The notes under the pieces: model-generated
The model's input: only the letters and a program-made list of their open reading frames with translations
Databases searched by the model: none
Told to the model about the DNA's origin: nothing
Translations under genes and position numbers: made by a program
Shown here: positions 61,301 to 64,000 of the stretch, one piece after another
Numbering within the stretch: position 1 is the first letter of the stretch
Layout: each line of letters starts with the position of its first letter
Assembly: GCA_022495005.1 (NCBI GenBank)
Contig: JAGYXB010000825.1
Location: 2,232,001 to 2,296,000 of the forward strand
Source of the DNA: Rhyacophila brunnea
Lineage: Eukaryota > Arthropoda > Insecta > Trichoptera > Rhyacophilidae
Direction: 5' to 3'
DNA length: 64,000 bases

Positions 61301-63586
61301 GTAGTTCGTCTACCACCATACTCCTGTGATCTTAATCCAATAGAATTTATCTGGTCACTTGTGAAAAGAAGAATTGCAAGTAATAATGTTGATTGCCGAA
61401 CAGCTGACACGCAGAGGCTAACAGAAGATGCTTTTGGAACGATAACACCGGACGATTGAAAAAAACAATGTGAACACACAATACATTTGAAAGAGGATTA
61501 TATGGTAAAAGATAGATGTTGTGAGACTATGAGTGACCAATGTTTAGTTTTTACTGTCGATTTTGACAGCAGTAGTGAAAGTGAATTAGTATCGAGTGAT
61601 GATGAAACCAATATGTCTGGTGTAGAATACCTCACATGATGATTGGTTTAATCAATTTTTAATGTCGTGTCCTTGGAAATGTACTTTTAAAAGTTGTGTT
61701 GATGACCTTATGACGTTATCAATTATTTTAATCTTATTTGTATTTACGGTTAGTTAACTAATTGTCCTTGTATTTTTAAACCGATAAGTAGGTACATATT
61801 GTTTTAAAATTTATAATGTTAGGTGGATATAATTTAATTTATAGAAAATTATTTTCACAGCAGGTATGTGTTTCGACAACAATTTTACTAAAATACGATA
61901 TAAAAGACATCATTTGTAAATTATAAAAAAATGTGATTGGGTCATCAAAATAATATTGAATATGTTATATCTTTCACTTCTACTTATTTAGTCATAATTT
62001 GTGTTCTCCTAATTATTTAATTAATAAATACCTGCAGCAATATTATCAGTTAATGTGAGTTCAATGATATATTTCCTACCAAATTCAATAATTACGCTGT
62101 ATTAATTATCCTAATATAATAGTAATAATTAAGAGGTGAAATTATTTAAAATAATTTTTCTATTGATACTTATCGAACAATAATTGGACTCCTAAATTAA
62201 TTATTTGCTGAGAACTTACTGATTGATATAAATAAAAAACCTAATTTCGCGGGATTTGTTTTCTCAAAAAATGACAACACTGAGAAATATTCTATGCGCG
62301 ACAAGGGCGACTTCCTGTTGTCGCCTAAATAATGTTGTCGTACAGTAGTGATATGTTTTTATTATTATTATCATGAAATAATTTCGGAATATTTATAGTG
62401 ACGAGTATTGATTTGATATAAAACGTTTTTTCTATCACACCCAGTAAGTATTATGAAACATTACTGGATGGGTCTCCGAAATATATGATTTTATGCCAAT
62501 TTATATGATTTATTTATAACATATAAAAACTTCCGGTTTTAGTATTTATTCAGAGTTCACAGAGATCAATCAACAATAACGGAGAATACTTTAAACGGTA
62601 CACAAAAATAGATTAACAAGGTTATATGACTCGCTTGACCAAATAACCAGATGAACTTGCCAAAGAATTAGTTCAGGTATGTATCACATTTGACAACTAG
62701 ATAACCATGGTTTACACTAAAAAAGAAACTCAATAGTGTAAGGTGCTTAGTTTCAAAATAGAGGACCTGTGTGATCAAAAGGGTCAGAGCTAATCAGACT
62801 AAGCTGACTAGCTGTAAGACTGTGAGATAAAAATTATGGAGTCAACATAGGGTTAAATATTAATCCGTCTACATAGAGCGGGGTCCAGTCAATGGGCAGC
62901 GCCATCAGTAGGTCTCTTTTCGAAGTCATGCCGGTACAAATTTTTAATTATACTATTTGATTTGTGAACATTATTAAGTAGGTTTCGTAAGTACGGTAGA
63001 ATCTCATTAATCTGGCACCCTAATGTTGCCAGATTACTGGAATGTATGGAAACTAGAAACTACATAAAAACATAAAATGTGAAGTACATAATATATTTTG
63101 TACTTTATTTAATGGCGGCGCAGATGAAACGGTGTGTGTGTCGTAAGTCACAATCACTAGCCACATCACTTAGATCGCCCCAGCTCAAATAGTCTTGGAT
63201 AACTGAACATACTGGACCTCAGAAACGTCGGATTAGTGAGACTGTACTGTATATGCAATTCCCTTTTTCTAATATTTACAAATGTGGAACAGGTTAGTTC
63301 ACCTCTAATACAACGTTATAATGACTCGCAAGCAACAACATGCAATGTAAATGGTTGGCTTGTTCTGTCAAATCTTTATATTAATTACATTACGGCATAA
63401 TATTCATGTCGTCATCGGGCATAAACCAAGATTAAGCCATCGTGTTATGCATAAGAAGCGGTGCAATAAAATACTTACGGGAGGCATCTGTTGGGGGAGG
63501 TTAGCCTGAAGTTGCGGAGGTCCCGGCTGGGTCAGCTGCCCGCCTCCCATGCCCATCGGGTTCGGCTGCGACATCATTATGTTACC
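34271..63586 (-). CDS. MED25: MED25-like Mediator subunit, C-terminal 251 residues (6 exons, 5' end outside window)
   Basis: Six exons on the minus strand (63586-63479, 51847-51722, 50220-50086, 48783-48585, 47813-47728, 34372-34271) join in frame through GT-AG introns and end at a stop codon at 34271. The product is Gln-, Met-, Gly- and Pro-rich, with a Gln-rich probably helical stretch (QFDHLEAARQQNLEKIMQ, then LQQTLEAAQQQEAQYKIMSQ). Near the end is NPGLRHLLQQ, an LxxLL nuclear-receptor box, and the terminus is QQFDDNSFDLF. Human MED25 has the same ending logic: a Pro/Gln-rich region, NPQLRSLL, and an acidic hydrophobic terminus. MED25 bridges transcription activators to Mediator through its ACID domain, which would lie upstream, outside the window. 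The family call is an inference from composition and the LxxLL context. Another coactivator with a Q-rich tail is possible. Confidence 0.62.
34707..35842. mobile_element. pogo/Tigger-like element 2
   Basis: Starts CAGTGAAACTGCGACTTTAA and ends TTTTACA-related sequence, GATTTTACATG on the complement, closing with GTCTCCACTG. TA flanks both ends (34705-34706, 35843-35844). The ends match only partly, so confidence is moderate. Confidence 0.5.
35893..36117 (-). mobile_element. tRNA-derived SINE, family S, full copy
   Basis: Minus strand: CACGATGCCCAAGTGGCTAA head, B-box GGTTCGAATCC, then a body with CACTTGCTCAACC-like words. Flanks GTTAAAAGGAATAC (35879-35892) and GTTAAAGGAATAC (36118-36130) are a target duplication. 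Confidence 0.8.
36409..37067. mobile_element. pogo/Tigger-like element 3 with nested TIR element
   Basis: Starts CAGTAGACTCCCGATTATCC and ends GGATAATCAGGAGTTTACTG. TA precedes it (CA follows). GGATAATCC words repeat inside both ends. A second element (36518-36893) is nested inside. Confidence 0.75.
36518..36893. mobile_element. Nested element with perfect 29-bp inverted ends
   Basis: Positions 36518-36546 and 36865-36893 are identical inverted 29-mers (core AAACTATCCTAAACGCC). The perfect match implies recent insertion. No transposase is present. Confidence 0.85.
38455..38810. other. GC-richer island of unknown nature
   Basis: Unlike its AT-rich surroundings, this stretch is near 50 percent GC with CpG. 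Short inverted pairs (AAGGTAATTGGCGG with CCACCAATTACCTT; GTGGGGAATGT with ACATTCCCCA) suggest a decayed TIR or LINE piece. A 111-codon minus-strand frame has no recognisable domain. Confidence 0.4.
38819..39383. mobile_element. hAT-like MITE, family 1, copy 4
   Basis: Ends CAGTGGCGAAGGGTGAAGG and TCACCCTTCGCCAGTG. Flanks CTATAAAT and CTATATAA are a decayed 8-bp duplication (6 of 8 match). Confidence 0.78.
39477..39592. repeat. 115-bp dispersed repeat, copy 2
   Basis: Copy of 28800-28915. It lies about 95 bases past the hAT-like copy 4. Confidence 0.75.
39593..42952. other. Last MED25-like intron, unannotated part
   Basis: AT-rich with a CAATT-rich low-complexity tract near 41475-41525. No coding exon or transposon end was recognised. 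Confidence 0.5.
43055..43545. mobile_element. TIR element nested in hAT-like copy 5
   Basis: GGCATAAAGCCCAC and GTGGGTTTTACGCC are inverted ends (12 of 14). TA lies next to each end. The interior is GC-richer than the host MITE. Confidence 0.65.
43767..44005 (-). mobile_element. tRNA-derived SINE, family S, nested in hAT-like copy 5
   Basis: Minus strand: B-box GGTTCGAATCC in the head, body shared with the 35893-36117 copy, ending in a poly(A) run (T run at 43770-43783 on the plus strand). Confidence 0.8.
44270..47306. other. Last MED25-like intron, unannotated part 2
   Basis: No exon recognised. A GC-rich patch at 45752-45810 (GGTGCCGGCGGCCGCCCCC) stands out but has no splice-consistent frame. 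Confidence 0.45.
47307..47467. mobile_element. Short TIR element in the last MED25-like intron
   Basis: CCTACAAACTTATCTAAAGAA and TTCTTTAGAAAAGTTTGTAGG are inverted ends of a 160-bp element. It lies about 260 bases from exon E. Confidence 0.7.
47728..47813 (-). CDS. MED25: MED25-like exon E (LxxLL nuclear-receptor box)
   Basis: An 86-base exon between TGAAACAG and CAGCAG|GTAATC. It codes GPMGGAAGNRMMRPVMASNP followed by GLRHLLQQ. L-R-H-L-L fits the LxxLL box that MED25 proteins carry near their C terminus. Confidence 0.8.
48585..48783 (-). CDS. MED25: MED25-like exon D
   Basis: A 199-base exon between TATTGACAG and CCTGCAG|GTTTGT. It opens DQRKQLQLQQMARSGG and continues as repeated Met-Gly-Gln-Gly-Pro units (GPMGQSPGLMGQGPGGPMGP). 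It ends with one base of a split Gly codon that exon E completes. Confidence 0.8.
48890..49201. mobile_element. piggyBac-like MITE
   Basis: TTAA flanks both ends (48886-48889, 49202-49205). Ends CCTTTTCTATGCC and GGCATAGAACTGG, and inner perfect inverted 11-mers GACAGGCCGCA and TGCGGCCTGTC. TTAA targets plus C-starting ends fit piggyBac. Confidence 0.7.
49563..49935 (+). other. Two tRNA-like SINE heads
   Basis: At 49563 (TCGGTAGCTTAATTGATTAA and GTTTGAATTCC) and 49872 (GTGACTCAATTGTTAAAGCA and GGCTCAAGTCC) are A- and B-box-like pairs. Both are followed by a similar AAGATTTTTT-CTGAT stretch, suggesting one SINE family. Confidence 0.4.
50086..50220 (-). CDS. MED25: MED25-like exon C
   Basis: A 135-base phase-0 exon between TTGTTTAG and ATGGAG|GTTTGT. 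It codes LQQTLEAAQQQEAQYKIMSQ and then MSNVPQIKNSLHVAQQQENQ, a Gln-rich amphipathic segment with helical or coiled-coil character. Confidence 0.78.
50560..51258. mobile_element. pogo/Tigger-like element 4
   Basis: Ends CAGTATAACCTCGTTTTTAC and AAAATAGGGGTTATACTG with TA on both sides (50558-50559, 51259-51260). It lies between MED25-like exons B and C. No intact transposase is present. Confidence 0.82.
51490..51620 (-). mobile_element. SINE fragment, family S
   Basis: Shares GATCCTAAG, GGGCCTCC-GAGTGGAGG, TGTATTAACAGATTTT and AACCATTCGCTC-like words with the other family S copies. The tRNA head is missing. Confidence 0.6.
51722..51847 (-). CDS. MED25: MED25-like exon B
   Basis: A 126-base phase-0 exon between acceptor TTAATAG and donor CAG|GTTGAC. 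It codes GMQGAGAGRGSGAPNTASQQ and then QQRPQFDHLEAARQQNLEKI. It is GC-richer than its surroundings. The intron separating it from exon A is 11.6 kb and contains the 898-codon transposase-like frame. Confidence 0.75.
51848..53812. other. MED25-like intron between exons A and B, left part
   Basis: No gene. Contains one half of a 26-bp inverted word shared with 60247-60272, and GGAATGG repeats near 52865-52895. Confidence 0.5.
53813..54012. mobile_element. Foldback with telomere-like TTAGG core (family T)
   Basis: Inverted arms (left CGTTTATCAGGACTACAGCG, right CGCTGTATTCCTGATAGACG) close on a degenerate run of CCTAA/TTAGG repeats at 53879-53945. CCTAA is the insect telomere unit, but this interstitial tract is short, mixed and inside an inverted-repeat element. 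Confidence 0.75.
54113..54640. mobile_element. Two long-palindrome units, family P copies 2 and 3
   Basis: Unit 1 (54113-54326) is a near-perfect palindrome matching 11274-11486. Unit 2 (54383-54587) is a diverged version. The family end GAATAGGCCCGCTG occurs only at the right. They lie just downstream of the 898-codon frame. Confidence 0.8.
54751..57447 (-). CDS. Intact 898-residue transposase-like protein in a MED25 intron
   Basis: An uninterrupted single-exon frame of 898 codons. Residues 1 to about 165 are very basic and coiled-coil-like (RRYREKLKCDPEKYDRYKKK). A first cysteine cluster is at C322, C325, C332, C337 and C340. The central part has an acidic pattern typical of RNase H-like transposases: ILCDFSENY (D440), NFFSDGPSSQYR (D521) and SESGHGKGVADGIGG (E554, H557, D563). 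A second cluster forms four Cys-x2-Cys pairs at the end (853/856, 870/873, 878/881, 892/895), RING- or piggyBac-tail-like. I recognise the DGPSSQY...GHGKG-DGIGG pattern from a widespread uncharacterised animal protein group but cannot name its transposon superfamily. It lies in the same orientation as the host gene. Intactness implies recent mobility or domestication. Confidence 0.75.
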   Translation of the reverse strand: MPLTPAEKMRRYREKLKCDPEKYDRYKKKDLERLKAKSKKICDMSENEKIVQRKVWRHQKRQQKEKKKQQIETARQALASAEPKRKLHNKQLQNKILIKKYNKAIQHRNDLNTSYQALRKKYYRFKKITSKKIEELKQTIKKMKTRDDMLEVTLRSTYKKSKTFKEKSTLKSLAVHETVRRNKSTTYVAKLLGLRGRIRQKLRHSKDMSKIQKEMEKFFLRDDISRSTAGKKECRTFKKSKQQKRYMTDTLFNLFKIYKEEGGTYNFTTFYKYKPFYVLSPNVTNRETSLCIKHSNMDFLFLALKKKGLIPEYKNMTDALLCLSCDITSYQCMHGMCAKCKSHVLNYKLEEGDTDTNIEWLQWERVNHQYEKTANGAVKSMIAKKTVKQIKRGCIGQLLKIFEKNVISFKKHYFNWKYQQRKYQECINGLGPNEVIILCDFSENYVCKMSREIQSMHFGASKNQITLHCGMIYWDKGSQSFCTISESKSHEPSAIWAHLCPVIKFIKNKTPEVNTINFFSDGPSSQYRQKKNFFLLNYFTTELKLNFATWSFSESGHGKGVADGIGGAVKRALDRQVAYGNDITSACAAFDLLTVCMKSVKCIYVAEVDVANISQLIPYNLQTIAGTMQIHQIISNARNEIYHRALSCFCTRERLCDCFSPIKHTFRTQKNAAPHNKGLPPRSIKSENSVNNSQLSKTIEVQMPKKVVVEYIGDSIEITDDDLMLSCTVTDSFVKLSDENGIYISQPVSSTIAATSFTKMYDCSISPANKSDFAISKPVQIKEVTDISCSETGVKCNLEPTHSKRILSVMDELDYQTKRERSERKGEKENISLHQNKNKSKSIRTIISRSIECSFCKINLPFKTNGMTKCMACKKMFCYKCNDGQTCFDYVCKNCFGV
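57865..58010. mobile_element. Hairpin MITE nested in the foldback
   Basis: GCCGGGTCCACACCG at the left pairs with CGGTGTGGCCGC at the right. Inner arms share AAGTCGCGCGACAACTCGTT. The full hairpin is 146 bp. Confidence 0.8.
58329..58384. repeat. ATT microsatellite
   Basis: About 18 uninterrupted ATT units inside the foldback. Confidence 0.95.
59222..60779. other. MED25-like intron, right of the foldback
   Basis: Small frames (59151-59357, 60158-60364) lack recognised domains. They may be transposase debris. Confidence 0.4.
60780..61640 (+). pseudogene. Decayed Tc1/mariner (IS630)-type transposase
   Basis: Three reading frames together spell a DDE transposase of the Tc1/mariner group. An N-terminal helix-turn-helix part (KVQEFYTVHKQVPTLQNLL, then GSKEFLRRRLHKLGF) ends at a stop codon near 61003. 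After a deletion comes IVMDIAPYHSIKINKPP, holding the second catalytic Asp, then WLKDNNIIFEEN, and after another break VRLPPYSCDLNPIEFIW, holding the third acidic residue. An acidic Ser-rich tail follows. Internal stops, frame changes and the missing first catalytic block show that it is dead. No terminal repeats were identified. Confidence 0.8.
61641..62991. other. MED25-like intron, nothing recognised
   Basis: AT-rich, no coding exon or repeat end identified apart from the pogo-like MITE that follows. Confidence 0.5.
62994..63249. mobile_element. pogo/Tigger-like MITE 5
   Basis: Starts CGGTAGAATCTCATTAATC and ends GATTAGTGAGACTGTACTG (16 of 19 inverted), flanked by TA (62992-62993, 63250-63251). 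It lies about 230 bases from MED25-like exon A. Confidence 0.7.
63479..63586 (-). CDS. MED25: MED25-like exon A (first in window)
   Basis: A 108-base phase-0 exon: acceptor TGTCCAG, then GNIMMSQPNPMGMGGGQLTQ, ending QQMPP before GTAAGTAT. Met/Gly/Pro/Gln composition matches the downstream exons. An earlier exon must lie beyond position 64000. Confidence 0.75.
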
Positions 63587-64000
63587 CTGGACATTTACCA
63601 CACATACCCGATATATATCACACATGAAGACCACAGGCAAACGAACAATGTACCTACCAATTTGCAGTTTTGTCATTTTTAGAAAATTAAAAATGTTCGA
63701 TAATATTTTATAATACATCTCTATCTTGAGGACAACATTGCCTTGTAGGAAGCATCGTTACATGTCAATTATGTTTTGGGAAAAAATCGTTTGAAAAAGC
63801 ATGAGGAGGACTTTAGTTCCCCGGTGACGTGCCGGCCAGAATATAGAAGTCGCACTATGTACAAAATGTGAAAGAAAGATCTTTCACGTATATTAAGTTG
63901 TATTTCTGGTTGTGTTTTAAGTGAGAAAAAAATTATCATTCCATGTATATTGATAAATTAATAATACAATATGTCATGGGGTTGCTGCCAAAAATTCGTA

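Noticed and set aside
63491..63682. Plus-strand frame over MED25-like exon A
   Set aside because: It is the complement of a GC-rich exon and has no splice partners or domain.
1..64000. CRISPR arrays, operons, prophage or bacterial features
   Set aside because: Spliced insect genes, poly(A)-tailed SINEs and eukaryotic transposons dominate; no spaced direct-repeat array or prokaryotic gene order is seen.

Overview
The window is insect nuclear DNA: AT-rich, intron-rich and dense in transposable-element relics. TTAGG-type repeats, repeated TAGGTACCTACC-like words, and RTE-type LINE, hAT-, pogo- and piggyBac-like remnants suggest Lepidoptera, although Hemiptera cannot be excluded. There is no bacterial, viral or organellar gene organisation. 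Most short open frames are chance frames in AT-rich sequence.

Two host genes can be reconstructed by exon homology, GT-AG splice sites and reading-phase continuity. They converge tail to tail. On the + strand, positions 8670-25354, six exons give a complete 498-residue TMEM68-type acyltransferase (glycerolipid acyltransferase family) with a 10.6 kb first intron and an unusually long acidic C-terminal tail. On the - strand, positions 63586 down to 34271, six exons give the last 251 residues of a Gln/Gly/Met/Pro-rich nuclear protein. It ends with an LxxLL box (NPGLRHLL) and an acidic FDDNSFDLF terminus, and is best explained as the C-terminal half of Mediator subunit MED25. Its 5' exons lie beyond position 64000.

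The introns and the gap between the genes are full of mobile elements. They include nine hAT-like non-autonomous elements, most with recognisable 8-bp target duplications (one family has five copies, one of them carrying a LINE fragment). There are five pogo/Tigger-like elements flanked by TA, a piggyBac-like element with TTAA, several long hairpin elements, tRNA-derived SINEs, two RTE-type LINE remnants, a third LINE 3' relic, an LTR-plus-primer-binding-site relic and a decayed Tc1/mariner transposase. The most notable item is an intact 898-codon open frame at 54751-57447 (-), inside a MED25 intron. It has a coiled-coil N terminus, two cysteine clusters and transposase-like acidic motifs, and is either a recently active transposase or a domesticated derivative of one.

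Region by region: 1-8669 is upstream sequence with an LTR relic, a hairpin element and a duplicated 480-bp repeat. 8670-25354 is the TMEM68-like gene. 25355-34270 is the convergent intergenic region. 34271-63586 is the MED25-like gene, with the 898-codon frame and the large 57.5-59.2 kb foldback inside its 11.6 kb intron. 63587-64000 continues into the next upstream MED25 intron.
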